Source: Gilliamella sp. App6-5
Lineage (GTDB): Bacteria > Pseudomonadota > Gammaproteobacteria > Enterobacterales > Orbaceae
Assembly (NCBI RefSeq): GCF_001690525.1
Contig: NZ_LZGT01000004.1
Span: 62,001-126,000 of the forward strand
Direction: 5' to 3'
DNA length: 64,000 nucleotides
Below are positions 27,421 to 38,038 of the stretch, one piece after another. Under the pieces are notes generated by a model. That model had not been told where the DNA came from and searched no databases. It saw only the letters and a list, made by a program, of their open reading frames with translations. The position numbers and the translations under genes were made by a program. How positions within the stretch are numbered: the first letter of the stretch is position 1; each line of letters opens with the position of its first letter.

Positions 27421-28749
27421 TTATAAAATAAACTTACTTAAATCCTCATCTGCAACAAGTTTATCTAAATGATCACCAACATATTTAGCATCAATTGTAA
27501 CAGTCTGTCCATCAAGTTCACTCGCCTCAAATGAGACTTCTTCCATCAAGCGTTCCAATACAGTATGTAGCCTACGAGCACCAATATTTTCATTTTGCTC
27601 ATTCACTTGCCATGCTGATTCTGCTATTTTACGAATACCATCTGGAGTAAAATCGATATTGACACCTTCCGTTGCCATTAGCGCCTTATATTGAACAGTA
27701 AGCGAAGCATTTGGTTCAGTTAAAATACGCTCAAAATCTTCACTAGTTAGTGCTTGTAATTCAACTCGAATAGGTAATCGACCTTGCAATTCAGGGATTA
27801 AATCAGATGGATTTGCTGTTTGGAAAGCGCCTGAAGCAATAAACAATATATGATCTGTTTTAACAGAACCATGTTTAGTCGACACAGTACAACCTTCAAC
27901 TAATGGTAACAAATCTCGTTGCACTCCCTCACGTGAAACATCTGGACCTGATGAGTTACCACGTTTACAGACTTTATCTATCTCATCAATAAAAACAATT
28001 CCGTTTTGTTCAACTGCCTCAATAGCTTCATGTTTAAGCTCATCAGGATTAACTAATTTAGCAGCTTCTTCTTCAATTAGCTGTTTAAATGCATCTTTGA
28101 TCTTCATTTTACGTGGTTTAGTTTTTTGTCCACCTAAATTTTGAAACATTGACTGCAACTGATTCGTCATCTCTTCCATACCTGGAGGCGCCATAATTTC
28201 AACACCAATATTGACACCTGCAACTTCAATTTCAATCTCTTTATCATCAAGTGCACCTTCACGTAGTTTTTTGCGAAAAGCTTGCCTTGCAGCTGAATCA
28301 GTATTATTTTCAACCTGTCCCCAACCATCTTTAGCCGGTGGTACAAGTACATCTAAAATACGATCCTCTGCTAATTCTTCCGCTCTATTACGGTTGCGTT
28401 CAATCGCTTCTTGACGGATCATTTTTACCGCAGAATCGGTTAAATCACGAATAATGGAATCAACTTCTTTACCTACATAACCAACTTCAGTAAATTTAGT
28501 CGCTTCTACTTTAATAAACGGAGCATGCGCTAATTTTGCTAAACGTCTTGCAATTTCCGTTTTACCAACACCAGTTGGGCCAATCATAAGTATATTTTTG
28601 GGCGTAACCTCATGACGCAATGTTTCATCAAGTTGCATACGACGCCAGCGATTACGCAATGCTATAGCCACAGAACGTTTTGCTTTATCTTGTCCTATGA
28701 TGTGTTGGTTTAGTTCGCTTACAATTTCGCGAGGAGTCATTTCAGACAT
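27421..28749 (-). CDS. hslU: ATP-dependent protease ATPase subunit HslU
   Basis: Hexameric AAA+ unfoldase that feeds substrates to HslV. The 442 residues (E. coli 443) contain the HslU pore-type start [10 protein letters not shown], Walker [16 protein letters not shown] (near residue 57), the GYVG pore motif, Walker B IVFIDEID and the sensor [10 protein letters not shown]. The ribosome site AAAGAG is 8 nt from the ATG. It lies 26 bp downstream of hslV. Confidence 0.97.
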   Translation of the reverse strand: MSEMTPREIVSELNQHIIGQDKAKRSVAIALRNRWRRMQLDETLRHEVTPKNILMIGPTGVGKTEIARRLAKLAHAPFIKVEATKFTEVGYVGKEVDSIIRDLTDSAVKMIRQEAIERNRNRAEELAEDRILDVLVPPAKDGWGQVENNTDSAARQAFRKKLREGALDDKEIEIEVAGVNIGVEIMAPPGMEEMTNQLQSMFQNLGGQKTKPRKMKIKDAFKQLIEEEAAKLVNPDELKHEAIEAVEQNGIVFIDEIDKVCKRGNSSGPDVSREGVQRDLLPLVEGCTVSTKHGSVKTDHILFIASGAFQTANPSDLIPELQGRLPIRVELQALTSEDFERILTEPNASLTVQYKALMATEGVNIDFTPDGIRKIAESAWQVNEQNENIGARRLHTVLERLMEEVSFEASELDGQTVTIDAKYVGDHLDKLVADEDLSKFIL

Positions 28750-28775
28750 AATAATATTCTCTTTAATTCGATTGA

Positions 28776-29303
28776 TTAGTAATTGAGTTCTTCAATAGTT
28801 TGGAAATTATTGGTATATACACAAATATCGCCCGCTATTGACAATGATTTTTGTACGATATCGTGTGCAGAAAGTGAGGTATTATCTAGTAAAGCTCGAG
28901 CCGCTGCTTGCGCATAAGGACCGCCAGACCCAATAGCAATTAAATCATCTTCTGGTTGGATAACATCACCAGTACCTGTAATAATCAATGATGCACTTTC
29001 ATCAGCGACAGCAAGTAATGCTTCTAGTTTGCGCAACATTCTATCGGTTCGCCAATCTTTAGCTAGTTCAACAGCGGCCTTGGTTAAATGTCCTTGGTGC
29101 ATCTCTAATTTGCGCTCAAATAACTCAAATAGTGTAAAAGCATCAGCAGTACCACCAGCAAAACCTGCAATCACTTTGTTATTATATAAACGACGAACTT
29201 TACGAGCATTACCCTTCATAATAATACGTTCGCCTAACGTGACTTGACCATCACCACCAATAACGACTTGCCCCTCACGACGGACACTGACAATTGTTGT
29301 CAT
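28776..29303 (-). CDS. hslV: ATP-dependent protease peptidase subunit HslV
   Basis: Threonine protease of the HslUV complex. The 175-residue product starts [11 protein letters not shown]; removal of Met exposes the catalytic Thr. GDGQVTLG and [18 protein letters not shown] follow E. coli. AAGGAA precedes the start. First gene of the hslVU pair; no heat-shock promoter was recognised by eye. Confidence 0.97.
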   Translation of the reverse strand: MTTIVSVRREGQVVIGGDGQVTLGERIIMKGNARKVRRLYNNKVIAGFAGGTADAFTLFELFERKLEMHQGHLTKAAVELAKDWRTDRMLRKLEALLAVADESASLIITGTGDVIQPEDDLIAIGSGGPYAQAAARALLDNTSLSAHDIVQKSLSIAGDICVYTNNFQTIEELNY

Positions 29304-29450
29304 GTTCTGTTCCTTCTTTTACTTAAAAACTTGATTCGAAATGAATAGAGGATATATTGGGATGATTAATGTAATTTCAATATTCACATTTGAAGATATA
29401 GATATTTATTGTAAAAAAGTTTCAGAAAACATCGTGTTTGCGTATAAAAA

Positions 29451-30566
29451 TTATTTCGGTTGAAAGTCAATTGTCATCGTTTTTACTTGATTATAAAAAC
29501 CACTTGCAGGTTTGGGAATTACAGCTTGTTTAGTCGCAGCAAGCGCTTCTCGACATAATGCGTCATCACCCCCTTTTGCACTAACATCAAGTAATAAGCC
29601 ATCAGGTGCTATTTGAATATCTAACACACAATTTCGACCACTATATAATTTGTTAGGATTAATAAACTTATTACTGATGGCATTTTGAACTAAAGATTTA
29701 TATTTATCAAGTTCTCCATTTGAAACACCTTTACGAGCAGCGGCACCACCTGATGGAGTTGGTGCGCCTGATGTCAATCCACCTAGCAGATTATCAAGTT
29801 CTTTATCTTTTTTAGCTTGTGCGGCTTTTTTTGCTTTTTCGGCAGCAGCTTTGTCAGCGGCTTGCTTTTTTGCTTGTTCTTCTTTTTGCTTATTTAGTTC
29901 TTCTTGTTTACGTTCATTTTCAATTCGTTGCTTTTCAATAAGTTCTTGTTCAGCTTTAGCTTTAGCTTCTTGTTCAGCTTTTTGTTTCGTCAATTCTTGT
30001 TGTTTACGCAAAGTTTCTTCTCGTTGTTTATCCAACAATTCTCGCTCTGCTTTTAATTTAGCTTCCTGCTCTGCTTTTTGTTTTGCTAATTCAGCCTGCT
30101 GTTGCTCTAAACGCTGTTTTTCAGCCTCTCTTTTTTGCTCTTCTAACTGTTCTTTTGCTTTGCGAGCTTCTTCTTCTTTTTGCCTTGCTACCTGCGCAGC
30201 TTGTGCTGCCTCTGCTTCTTGCTTTTGTTGCTGTTCAACTTTTAAGCGCTCCTTTTCTAGCTCTTTAAGTCGCTGTTGTTGGGCAAGCTGCTGCTCTTGT
30301 AGCTTTCGCGCCTGCTCATCTATTTGTTGCTGCCTTTGTTGTTCTGCTTGTTTTTGGCTAATCTGTGTCTTTAATTGTCTTTGATATTGTTCGGTCATGA
30401 CGGAAGGATCAACCATAATAGCATCAATAGCATTTCCATTAACGCTACCATAGTTAGCATCGTTATCATACATAGCTCGGTACCCCAAAATAATAATTAA
30501 AATCACATGTAATATAATGGATACTATAATAGCTATACTTAATTTTGAATTTGACTTATAAGACAT
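29451..30566 (-). CDS. tolA: Cell envelope protein TolA
   Basis: Links the inner-membrane TolQR motor to the outer membrane. The 371-residue product has an N-terminal membrane segment (about residues 10-28), a very long charged coiled-coil (about 60-265; Q, K, E, A rich with repeated AKQKAEQEAK-type units), and a C-terminal TolA-III domain (about 275-371, with LVQNAISNKF and CVLDIQIAPDG). tolB and pal do not follow: the next gene on this strand is hslV. Confidence 0.93.
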   Translation of the reverse strand: MSYKSNSKLSIAIIVSIILHVILIIILGYRAMYDNDANYGSVNGNAIDAIMVDPSVMTEQYQRQLKTQISQKQAEQQRQQQIDEQARKLQEQQLAQQQRLKELEKERLKVEQQQKQEAEAAQAAQVARQKEEEARKAKEQLEEQKREAEKQRLEQQQAELAKQKAEQEAKLKAERELLDKQREETLRKQQELTKQKAEQEAKAKAEQELIEKQRIENERKQEELNKQKEEQAKKQAADKAAAEKAKKAAQAKKDKELDNLLGGLTSGAPTPSGGAAARKGVSNGELDKYKSLVQNAISNKFINPNKLYSGRNCVLDIQIAPDGLLLDVSAKGGDDALCREALAATKQAVIPKPASGFYNQVKTMTIDFQPK

Positions 30567-30593
30567 TGCGGACTTCTTGCTATATTATTTTAT

Positions 30594-31013
30594 TTAAATC
30601 GGTTGAGTCATTAAACCTACAGACTTAACACCTGCAGATTGCAATAAATTCAACGCTTTTATAATTTCTTCATAGGGAACATCTTTAGCGCCACCAACTA
30701 AAAAAACAGCTTTTTCGTTAAGTGACATCTGTTGCTTAACTTCTGCAACAATTTGTTCTTGTGGTAAATTAGATTGACGGTTCTGATCAATAATCAGTGA
30801 ATATATACCAATACCAGACACTTCAATAATAATTGGTTTATTTTCTGAAGAGGAGACCGTTTTAGATTCTGACGCTTGTGGCAGATCGACCTCAACACTT
30901 TGGCTAATAATTGGCGCTGTTGCCATAAAAATAAGCACTAATACTAATAACACATCAAGCAAAGGTACTATATTGATTTCAGATTTAGTTGTATAACGTG
31001 AACGTCTACTCAT
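30594..31013 (-). CDS. tolR: Tol-Pal system protein TolR
   Basis: Inner-membrane protein of the proton-driven TolQR motor. The 139-residue product has one membrane helix (VPLLDVLLVLVLIFMATAPI) with the conserved Asp that carries protons, and a periplasmic domain. The start is 2 nt after the tolQ stop, with AGGAA inside the end of tolQ, so translation is probably coupled. Confidence 0.95.
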   Translation of the reverse strand: MSRRSRYTTKSEINIVPLLDVLLVLVLIFMATAPIISQSVEVDLPQASESKTVSSSENKPIIIEVSGIGIYSLIIDQNRQSNLPQEQIVAEVKQQMSLNEKAVFLVGGAKDVPYEEIIKALNLLQSAGVKSVGLMTQPI

Positions 31014-31015
31014 AA

Positions 31016-31687
31016 TTATTTCCTGACAGCAACTGCTTGACGTTGTAAAATTGCTGAAAATTCATCAATAAAGTTAAGATAGCTTTGTTCAATTCGGTTT
31101 ACACTCAATGACAAGCGATTATAAGCAAGAACCGCAGGAATAGCTGCAAATAAACCAATTGCAGTTGCAATTAATGCCTCTGCAATCCCAGGTGCAACCA
31201 TTTGTAATGTTGCCTGTTTAGCAGATCCTAAAGAAATAAATGCATTCATAATACCCCAGACAGTACCAAACAAACCAATATATGGGCTAATAGAACCCAC
31301 TGTACCTAAAAAAGGGATATGCAATTCTAGAATATCGAGCTCACGATTCATTGCTAAACGCATAGAACGTGATGCTCCATCTAAGGCTGATCCTGCCATA
31401 TTTGGGTTAATTTGATAAAGTCGTGAAAACTCTTTAAAACCTGAATAGAAAATATGTTCTGTACCACTAATATCTTCTTTATTAAATTTTGCTTTATCAA
31501 ATAAAACATTTAAATCATCTGCAACCCAAAAACTATTATCAAATTGCTCAATCTGTTTTTTAGCTTTACCTAAAATCTTAGTTCGTTGAAATATAATAGC
31601 CCACGACATAACAGAAAAAGTAAGTAACAACAACATAACGCATTTTACTAACAAACCTGCTTGCAAAAACAGATCAATAATATTCAT
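31016..31687 (-). CDS. tolQ: Tol-Pal system protein TolQ
   Basis: Inner-membrane channel subunit of the TolQR complex, homologous to ExbB. The 223-residue product has three hydrophobic segments (near residues 12-32, 130-155, 170-195) and the conserved [10 protein letters not shown] and [13 protein letters not shown] segments. GGAG sits 5 nt before the ATG. It overlaps the ybgC stop by 4 nt (ATGA), giving a coupled ybgC-tolQ-tolR-tolA unit. Confidence 0.96.
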   Translation of the reverse strand: MNIIDLFLQAGLLVKCVMLLLLTFSVMSWAIIFQRTKILGKAKKQIEQFDNSFWVADDLNVLFDKAKFNKEDISGTEHIFYSGFKEFSRLYQINPNMAGSALDGASRSMRLAMNRELDILELHIPFLGTVGSISPYIGLFGTVWGIMNAFISLGSAKQATLQMVAPGIAEALIATAIGLFAAIPAVLAYNRLSLSVNRIEQSYLNFIDEFSAILQRQAVAVRK

Positions 31688-32079
31688 ATAAACTCCAAAA
31701 CTAATAACTTAGGAAGCCCACATGGCTTCATCTTAGTGATATTCACACAAGCAATAAGAACATCCGCTGTGCTGATAACTTGGTTATTTTGATTCAAAAT
31801 AGTCTGCTTAAAAATAATAGACGCCTTGCGAACTTGCTCAGCATTAGTCTTAATAGTCAGCATATCATCTAAACGAGCGGGGAAATGGTAGCTAATATCC
31901 ATCTTTTTTACCACAAAAGCAATACCCTCTTGTAATAACTTTTGCTGGCTAATATCAAGTTGCCTTAGCATTTCTGTCCTAGCTCGTTCAAAAAAAGCAA
32001 GATACCTAGCATGGTACACGACACCACCCGCATCTGTGTCTTCATAATAAACTCTTGCATTCCATATGAATTGTTTCAT
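31684..32079 (-). CDS. ybgC: Acyl-CoA thioesterase YbgC
   Basis: Hot-dog thioesterase, tied to the Tol-Pal gene cluster in most proteobacteria. The 131-residue product carries the 4-hydroxybenzoyl-CoA thioesterase-like motif [17 protein letters not shown] near the N-terminus, with the catalytic Asp, and [13 protein letters not shown] at 32079 is preferred over an in-frame TTG six bases upstream. The ribosome site is weak (GGA close to the ATG). Confidence 0.95.
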   Translation of the reverse strand: MKQFIWNARVYYEDTDAGGVVYHARYLAFFERARTEMLRQLDISQQKLLQEGIAFVVKKMDISYHFPARLDDMLTIKTNAEQVRKASIIFKQTILNQNNQVISTADVLIACVNITKMKPCGLPKLLVLEFI

Positions 32080-32209
32080 GTCCAAATCGCGCTAATTAAA
32101 TTTGAGACTATTATATCTGAATACAAAATTCCCTGCACTATGATATGAAAAAAACCAAATGAAAACAATTATCATTTATCATTTATTTTTAACAGCCTAT
32201 ACAAAAATA

Positions 32210-32234
32210 AAAAGGTGGCTATTTGCCACCTTTT
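32210..32234. terminator. Terminator after cydX
   Basis: AAAAGGTGGC and GCCACCTTTT form a perfect 10-bp stem with a TATTT loop and T-runs in both directions. On the minus strand it ends the cydABX transcript 20 nt after cydX, so ybgC-tolQRA needs its own promoter. Confidence 0.85.
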
Positions 32235-32254
32235 TTATTACTTTTTAAATCATA

Positions 32255-32365
32255 TTATTTGTTATTAGACTCTTTTTCGCTACAGTCTCGCTCAACCCAT
32301 AAGCCAATTATAGCTGATAGCATACATGCTGCAATAAGTCCTATAAACCATAAAACGTAATACAT
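32255..32365 (-). CDS. cydX: Cytochrome bd-I oxidase small subunit CydX
   Basis: A 36-residue single-helix protein (MYYVLWFIGLIAACMLSA..., ending KESNNK) that stabilises the haem sites of cytochrome bd oxidase. The pattern of an aromatic N-terminus, an LLAC-like membrane segment (LIAAC) and a polar, acidic tail matches E. coli CydX (37 aa). AAGGAA is placed well before the ATG, and the gene lies 9 bp after cydB. Confidence 0.93.
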   Translation of the reverse strand: MYYVLWFIGLIAACMLSAIIGLWVERDCSEKESNNK

Positions 32366-32374
32366 AGTAGTTCC

Positions 32375-33511
32375 TTAATAAAGAGAATGTTTATTATTTT
32401 CGATATGATTTTTATCCAGTCTTCCAAACATTTTAATATATGACCAAATGGTATAAAAAAGAACAATAGGCAAAAATATAAGAACAACAATAAACATAAT
32501 ATTAAGAGTTAATTGACTTGATGATGCATCCCATATTGTCAAACTTGCATTTGGCATAATGCTTGAAGGCATAATGAATGGGAAAGTTGCAATACCATAG
32601 GTAAATAAAACACAAGCAATGGTTAATGCAGATGAAACAAACACTAATGCATTTTTATTTAGACTAGAAAAAAGAATGGTTAATAGTGGTAACACCACGC
32701 CTAAAGCAGGCACTATCCATAAAATAGGATAATTCATATAGTTAGCTAACCACGATGCATCAGTAGATACTGTTTTAGTCAATGGGTTAGATGCGGCATT
32801 ATAATCAATGATACTAGTAACCTCATAACCATGAATACCAAATGCCACCCAAACACCTGCTAACGCAAATGCAATTAGCATAACTAAACTAGCGATTTGT
32901 GTAGCTTTTCTGGCTCTTAAATAGAGCTCACCCGACGTTTTCATTTGTAACCATGCTCCACCATGAGCAACAAATAACATTAAACTCACAACACCAGTCA
33001 ATAGTGCAAAAGGATTAAGCAAACCGAAGAAGTTACCATCATAAAACACCCGATAAGAGTTATCAAACCTAAATGGAACACCTTCTAATAAATTGCCAAA
33101 AGCAACCCCAAAAACGAGGGCAGGTACAAAGCTACCTGCAAAAATGCCACCATCCCATAAATTACGCCATTTTGAGTTTTCTAGTTTACTACGATAATCA
33201 AAACCGATTGGTCTAAAAAATAGCGCGCAAAGCACTAAAATCATCGCAATATAAAAGCCAGAAAATGATGCAGCATAGGCCATAGGCCAGGCGGCAAATA
33301 TTCCCGCCCCAGCAGTAATTAACCAAACTTGGTTGCCATCCCAATGAGGAGCAATTGCATTAATCATAATACGACGTTCCGTATCTGTTTTACCGATAAA
33401 AGGTAATAAAATACCCACGCCCATATCAAAACCATCTGTGACAACAAAACCGATTAAAACAACACTAATCAGCACCCACCAGATGACGCGTACAATTTCG
33501 TAATCAATCAT
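32375..33511 (-). CDS. cydB: Cytochrome bd ubiquinol oxidase subunit II CydB
   Basis: Second large subunit of the high-affinity bd-type oxidase (inner membrane). The 378-residue product (E. coli 379) has about nine membrane segments and the N-terminal GFDMGVGILLPF and WDGNQVWLIT motifs. The ribosome site AGGGAG is well positioned. It is 19 bp downstream of cydA and followed at once by cydX. Confidence 0.97.
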   Translation of the reverse strand: MIDYEIVRVIWWVLISVVLIGFVVTDGFDMGVGILLPFIGKTDTERRIMINAIAPHWDGNQVWLITAGAGIFAAWPMAYAASFSGFYIAMILVLCALFFRPIGFDYRSKLENSKWRNLWDGGIFAGSFVPALVFGVAFGNLLEGVPFRFDNSYRVFYDGNFFGLLNPFALLTGVVSLMLFVAHGGAWLQMKTSGELYLRARKATQIASLVMLIAFALAGVWVAFGIHGYEVTSIIDYNAASNPLTKTVSTDASWLANYMNYPILWIVPALGVVLPLLTILFSSLNKNALVFVSSALTIACVLFTYGIATFPFIMPSSIMPNASLTIWDASSSQLTLNIMFIVVLIFLPIVLFYTIWSYIKMFGRLDKNHIENNKHSLY

Positions 33512-33530
33512 TGTGTATACTCCCTATGCC

Positions 33531-35102
33531 CTATTTTGTTATCGGTTGTGTTTTTTCATAATGATAGTTGCCCGTCCCTAACGAACTTGGTCCTAAGCGA
33601 GCAAACTTAAACATTAAGAATAATTCAGCAACTAAAAACAATGTATAAAGCCCACAAATAAGTACCATAGTGAATAACACTTCACCCGCTGTTAATGATG
33701 AATTTGCCACTCCAGTCGGTAAAATATCTTGAATCGCCCAAGGTTGACGTCCATATTCTGCAACAAACCAACCAGATTCACAGGCTAACCATGGGAACGG
33801 TAAAAATAGGACTAATAAACGATGTAACCAACGTTTTTCACCAATTTTATTTTTATAAGTTACCCATAATGCAAACCCAGTACCAAGAATCATTAGCAGA
33901 CCTAAACCAACCATGACTCTAAATGCCCAAAATAGTGGCCATACTGTAGGAATTGAGTCCTCTGTCGCGGCTTTAATATGTTCTTCAGTCGCTTGAGGAA
34001 TAGTTAGATTATCACGATCAGTAAAGCGTTTAACCAGATAACCATAGCCTAAATCAGCTTTATTATCCTCAAATGCTTTAAGGACGTCAGGATCGTGATT
34101 ACCTTGTTGGATTTTTTCTAAATTTGTATAAGCTAAAATACCTTTACGAATTCTCGTTTCGTTATTCGCTAATATGTCTTTTAAACCTATTACTTGCGTG
34201 TCAAATGAACGCGTGGCCATTATGCCCATTGCATAAGGAATTTCTATTGCAAATAAATTTTCTTTATTTTTTTGTGATGGAAACGCAATAGCATTGAACG
34301 ATGCAGGTGCTGGTTGAGTTTCCCATTCAGCTTCAATAGCAGCAAGTTTAGCCGGTTGAACAGTTGTCAGTTCATGCCCCGCTTCATCACCCATAATAGC
34401 AACTACAATTGACATGATAAGACCAAAAGGAGCAGCCACAGCAAAAGAACGTTTTGCAAATCCAATATCCCGTTTTTTTAGTAAATAATAAGAACTAATG
34501 CTCAATATAAAGATAGCACCGGTCAAATAACCCGCAGCAACGGTATGAACAAATTTATATTGGGCAACGGTGTTAGTAATCAGCTCAAAAAAGTTCGCCA
34601 TTTCCATGCGTGAGTTAATTGGATTAAATTCAGATCCCACAGGAAATTGCATCCAACCATTAGCAACTAAGATCCAAAGTGCTGAAAGATTAGAACCGAA
34701 TGCCACACACCATGTCACCATTAAGTGTTTACCACGGCTTAATCTATCCCAACCAAAAAAGAATAAGCCTACCATAGTTGATTCTAAGAAAAATGCCATT
34801 AAACCTTCAATGGCTAATGGCGCACCAAAAATATCACCCACATAATGTGAATAATAAGACCAGTTAGTACCAAATTGAAATTCCATGGTCAAGCCAGTTG
34901 CTACCCCAACAGCGAAGTTGATAGCAAACAGCTTACCCCAGAATTTTGTCATATCTTTCCAGACTTGCTTACCACTAACAACGTATACCGTTTCCATAAT
35001 TGCTAGCATAAACGCTAAACCCAGCGTTAATGGTACAAAAATAAAATGATACATTGCAGTGAGTGCAAACTGGAGTCGTGAAAGTTCTACTATATCTAAC
35101 AT
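33531..35102 (-). CDS. cydA: Cytochrome bd ubiquinol oxidase subunit I CydA
   Basis: Haem-carrying subunit of cytochrome bd, which reduces oxygen with ubiquinol under low oxygen. The 523-residue product (E. coli 522) has H19 (haem ligand in E. coli) in [12 protein letters not shown], the GWMQFPVG motif, the quinol Q-loop region (about 220-340) and [10 protein letters not shown] with a second ligand. AGGGAG precedes the ATG. A perfect FNR-type site lies about 80 bp upstream. Confidence 0.97.
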   Translation of the reverse strand: MLDIVELSRLQFALTAMYHFIFVPLTLGLAFMLAIMETVYVVSGKQVWKDMTKFWGKLFAINFAVGVATGLTMEFQFGTNWSYYSHYVGDIFGAPLAIEGLMAFFLESTMVGLFFFGWDRLSRGKHLMVTWCVAFGSNLSALWILVANGWMQFPVGSEFNPINSRMEMANFFELITNTVAQYKFVHTVAAGYLTGAIFILSISSYYLLKKRDIGFAKRSFAVAAPFGLIMSIVVAIMGDEAGHELTTVQPAKLAAIEAEWETQPAPASFNAIAFPSQKNKENLFAIEIPYAMGIMATRSFDTQVIGLKDILANNETRIRKGILAYTNLEKIQQGNHDPDVLKAFEDNKADLGYGYLVKRFTDRDNLTIPQATEEHIKAATEDSIPTVWPLFWAFRVMVGLGLLMILGTGFALWVTYKNKIGEKRWLHRLLVLFLPFPWLACESGWFVAEYGRQPWAIQDILPTGVANSSLTAGEVLFTMVLICGLYTLFLVAELFLMFKFARLGPSSLGTGNYHYEKTQPITK

Positions 35103-35183
35103 AAACGCTCCCTAAATCTTAAATGCTCACAAATTTTTTACGTTATTGACGAACATTATACACAGATAATTACAGAATAATAA

Positions 35184-35197
35184 TTGATATACATCAA
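35184..35197 (-). promoter_or_regulatory. FNR binding site upstream of cydA
   Basis: TTGATATACATCAA is a perfect match to the FNR consensus TTGAT-N4-ATCAA. It is 82 bp upstream of the cydA ATG, in the 100-bp gap after sucD. In E. coli cydAB is controlled by FNR and ArcA, so an oxygen-responsive role is likely. Confidence 0.8.
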
Positions 35198-35202
35198 AAA
35201 AA

Positions 35203-36075
35203 CTATATCGTAATTTGTTTTTTTACAGCATCGCCGATATCAGTAAGGCTTGTTACAACCGTAATACCTGCCGATTGCAATGCTTTAGATTTTTCCGCCG
35301 CGGTGCCTTTATTACCCGAAATAATGGCTCCTGCATGCCCCATGCGTTTACCCGATGGGGCAGAAATACCCGCAATATAAGCAATCACAGGTTTAGTTAC
35401 GTGCTTTTTAACATATTCAGCGGCTTCTTCTTCGGCACTCCCTCCAATTTCGCCGATCATCACAATAACTTCAGTTTTAGGATCTTGTTCAAGTAACGCT
35501 AAAATAGAAATAAAATCGCTACCTGGAATAGGATCACCGCCGATGCCCACACACACAGATTGCCCTAAACCAATATCGGTTGTTTGTTTAACCGCTTCAT
35601 AAGTTAAGGTACCAGAACGAGAAACAATTCCCACCTTTCCTGCACGATGGATATGACCTGGCATAATACCTATTTTACATTCATCAGGAACAATAATCCC
35701 CGGACAGTTCGGTCCAATCATCACAACATCATTTAACTGTAATTTTTCTTTAACAACAAGCATATCTAAAGTTGGAATACCTTCAGTAATACAGACAATA
35801 AGTTTAATACCTGCATCAATTGCCTCTAAAATCGAATCTTTACCAAATGCTGCTGGCACATAAATGACACTTGCTGTTGCTCCAGTTGCTGCGACCGCTT
35901 CCTTAACGGTGTTAAAAACAGGCAAACCTAAGTGAATTGTACCACCTTTGCCTGGCGTCACGCCACCAACTAACTTGGTACCATAAGCAAGTGCTTGCTG
36001 TGAATGGAAAGATCCTTGACTACCAGTGAATCCTTGGCAGATAACTTTGGTTTCTTTATTAACTAAAATTGACAT
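35203..36075 (-). CDS. sucD: Succinyl-CoA synthetase subunit alpha SucD
   Basis: Alpha subunit of succinate-CoA ligase. The 290-residue product (E. coli 289) has the CoA-binding [14 protein letters not shown] near the N-terminus, IGPNCPGI, and the phosphohistidine loop GHAGAIISG near residue 246. GGAGAA precedes the ATG. It lies 27 bp downstream of sucC and just upstream of the cyd operon, as in enteric synteny. Confidence 0.97.
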   Translation of the reverse strand: MSILVNKETKVICQGFTGSQGSFHSQQALAYGTKLVGGVTPGKGGTIHLGLPVFNTVKEAVAATGATASVIYVPAAFGKDSILEAIDAGIKLIVCITEGIPTLDMLVVKEKLQLNDVVMIGPNCPGIIVPDECKIGIMPGHIHRAGKVGIVSRSGTLTYEAVKQTTDIGLGQSVCVGIGGDPIPGSDFISILALLEQDPKTEVIVMIGEIGGSAEEEAAEYVKKHVTKPVIAYIAGISAPSGKRMGHAGAIISGNKGTAAEKSKALQSAGITVVTSLTDIGDAVKKQITI

Positions 36076-36102
36076 AATAACTATTCTCCACGCACCCTAT
36101 TA

Positions 36103-37260
36103 TTAGGCAACAGCGACAATTTTTTGGGCCGCATCGGTTAAACTTTCTGCAGTAATAACATTTAATTTACTTTTCGCTAAAATTTCTCGAGCAAGCGGAG
36201 CATTATTACCTTCAAGACGAACAACAACGGGAACAGTCAGGCCTATTTCTTTAATTGCACTAATAACGCCATCGGCAATTAAATCACAACGAACAATACC
36301 ACCAAAAATATTAACCAAAATCGCTTTCACATTTGTATCAGATAATATTAACTTAAATGCTTCAGCAACGCGTTCTTTCGTTGTACCTCCACCGACATCC
36401 AAAAAGTTGGCTGGTTCACCACCATATAGTTTAATAATATCCATAGTTGCCATCGCAAGACCTGCGCCATTAACCATACAGCCAATATTGCCATTTAATG
36501 ATACATAGCTAATACCTTGTTTTGCAGCAATTGACTCACGCTCATCCTCTTGAGTTGTATCTCTTAAAATCGTTAAGTTAGGATGCCTAAAAAGCGCGTT
36601 ATCATCTAAAACAACTTTTGCATCTAAACAAATGAGTTCTTCTGAATCAGTAATCACTAACGGATTGATTTCAGCTAGTGACACATCATTTTCTAAAAAG
36701 AGTTTTGCAAAATTAACAAATAATTTTGTAAACTGATTAACTAATTTTCCTGTTAACCCCAATTTAAACGCCAGTTCACGACCTTGATAAGCACAAGGAC
36801 CGGTTAAAGGATCAAGTGAAGTTTTATAAATTAAGTGTGGTGATTTTTCGGCAACGCTTTCTATATCAACGCCACCCTCTGTCGATGCCATAATCACAAT
36901 ACGCTTCGAACTGCGATCGACCACCGCCCCTAAATACAGTTCTTTCTGAATATTAGACGCCTTTTCAATTAAAATCTTATTAACTGGCTGACCTTTATCG
37001 GTGGTTTGATAAGTAACAAGGTATTGCCCCAACCAATTTTCAGCAAATTGCTTTATTTCATCATAATTTTGAGTACATATAACGCCACCGGCTTTACCTC
37101 TTCCGCCTGCATGAACTTGACATTTAGCAACCCAAGATCCTGAAGGTAATTGAGCTAATATATCTTGTATTTCACCAATTGAGCTACAAACGTACCCTTC
37201 TGGTACGGGTAAATTATATTGCTTAAAAAGATATTTAGATTGATATTCATGCAAATTCAT
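36103..37260 (-). CDS. sucC: Succinyl-CoA synthetase subunit beta SucC
   Basis: ATP-grasp beta subunit that binds nucleotide and forms succinyl-CoA with SucD. The 385-residue product (E. coli 388) starts MNLHEYQSK, with [22 protein letters not shown], and the C-terminal [10 protein letters not shown]. In E. coli sucAB lie upstream in the same operon. Here the upstream neighbour is fldA on the other strand, so 2-oxoglutarate dehydrogenase genes are not adjacent. Confidence 0.97.
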   Translation of the reverse strand: MNLHEYQSKYLFKQYNLPVPEGYVCSSIGEIQDILAQLPSGSWVAKCQVHAGGRGKAGGVICTQNYDEIKQFAENWLGQYLVTYQTTDKGQPVNKILIEKASNIQKELYLGAVVDRSSKRIVIMASTEGGVDIESVAEKSPHLIYKTSLDPLTGPCAYQGRELAFKLGLTGKLVNQFTKLFVNFAKLFLENDVSLAEINPLVITDSEELICLDAKVVLDDNALFRHPNLTILRDTTQEDERESIAAKQGISYVSLNGNIGCMVNGAGLAMATMDIIKLYGGEPANFLDVGGGTTKERVAEAFKLILSDTNVKAILVNIFGGIVRCDLIADGVISAIKEIGLTVPVVVRLEGNNAPLAREILAKSKLNVITAESLTDAAQKIVAVA

Positions 37261-37372
37261 AAAGAAATTCCATAGCCAATGTTAATATGAAAACAGGTAT
37301 TAATTCTAATGCAAGATGGATAAATTGTATAGCAAATAATAACTTATGTTCTGTGCAATTTAGAATGATTGC

Positions 37373-37391
37373 TGATAATAAATGACAATGA
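37373..37391 (+). promoter_or_regulatory. Weak Fur-box-like sequence upstream of fldA
   Basis: TGATAATAAATGACAATGA contains one good half (TGATAAT), while the second is imperfect. It lies about 60 bp before fldA in the sucC-fldA gap. Flavodoxin genes are often iron-controlled, but AT-rich DNA makes chance matches common. Confidence 0.25.
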
Positions 37392-37448
37392 TATACTCCT
37401 AAAATATTTAATAAAATATTTAATATGGTAAATAATAAAGGTACAAAT

Positions 37449-37961
37449 ATGAAACAAGTTGGTATTTTTTTTGGTAGTGACACAGGTAATACAGAAAATG
37501 TAGCAAAGCAAATCCAACTCATTTTGGGTAGTGACAAAGCTGACCTTTTCGACATTGCAAAAGCCTCTAGAGAGAACATTGAACAATACAATTACCTATT
37601 TTTTGGCATTCCAACTTGGTACTATGGTGAGTCTCAAGCAGACTGGGACGACTTTTTCCCCAATTTAGAAAAAATAGATTTTAGTGGTAAAACCGTGGCG
37701 ATTTTTGGTTGTGGCGATCAAGAAGACTATGCCGAATATTTTTGTGATGCCATGGGAACACTTCGCGATATTATTGAGCCTAAAGGTGCCAAAATTGTTG
37801 GGCATTGGTCAATCGAAGGTTATAGTTTTGAAGCGTCAAAAAGTTTAGTTGATGATGCACATTTCGTTGGTTTAGCAATTGACGAAGATCGTCAACCCGA
37901 ATTAACTGAAGAAAGAATCAACAATTGGGTGAACCAAGTTAAAACCGAAATGAAAATTTAA
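37449..37961 (+). CDS. fldA: Flavodoxin FldA
   Basis: FMN electron carrier that substitutes for ferredoxin under low iron and feeds several radical and reductive enzymes. The 170-residue product has the FMN-phosphate loop GSDTGNTE (residues 9-16), the flavin-flanking WYYG and YCDQEDYAE-type segments (GCGDQEDYAEYF). Start 37449 follows AAAGG and matches the E. coli N-terminus; an in-frame start at 37425 adds eight residues. Lies 77 bp upstream of fur on the same strand, as in E. coli. Confidence 0.96.
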   Translation: MKQVGIFFGSDTGNTENVAKQIQLILGSDKADLFDIAKASRENIEQYNYLFFGIPTWYYGESQADWDDFFPNLEKIDFSGKTVAIFGCGDQEDYAEYFCDAMGTLRDIIEPKGAKIVGHWSIEGYSFEASKSLVDDAHFVGLAIDEDRQPELTEERINNWVNQVKTEMKI

Positions 37962-38038
37962 TCTATTAAAATGATTTCTTTTATTTACCGTATATAGTTC
38001 CTATAATAGGTAATTATTCATCACTAATGGAAAGTAAT

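Noticed and set aside
29851-30384. 177-codon plus-strand ORF rich in Cys, Ser and Phe
   Set aside because: It is the antisense of the tolA coiled-coil; low-complexity shadow.
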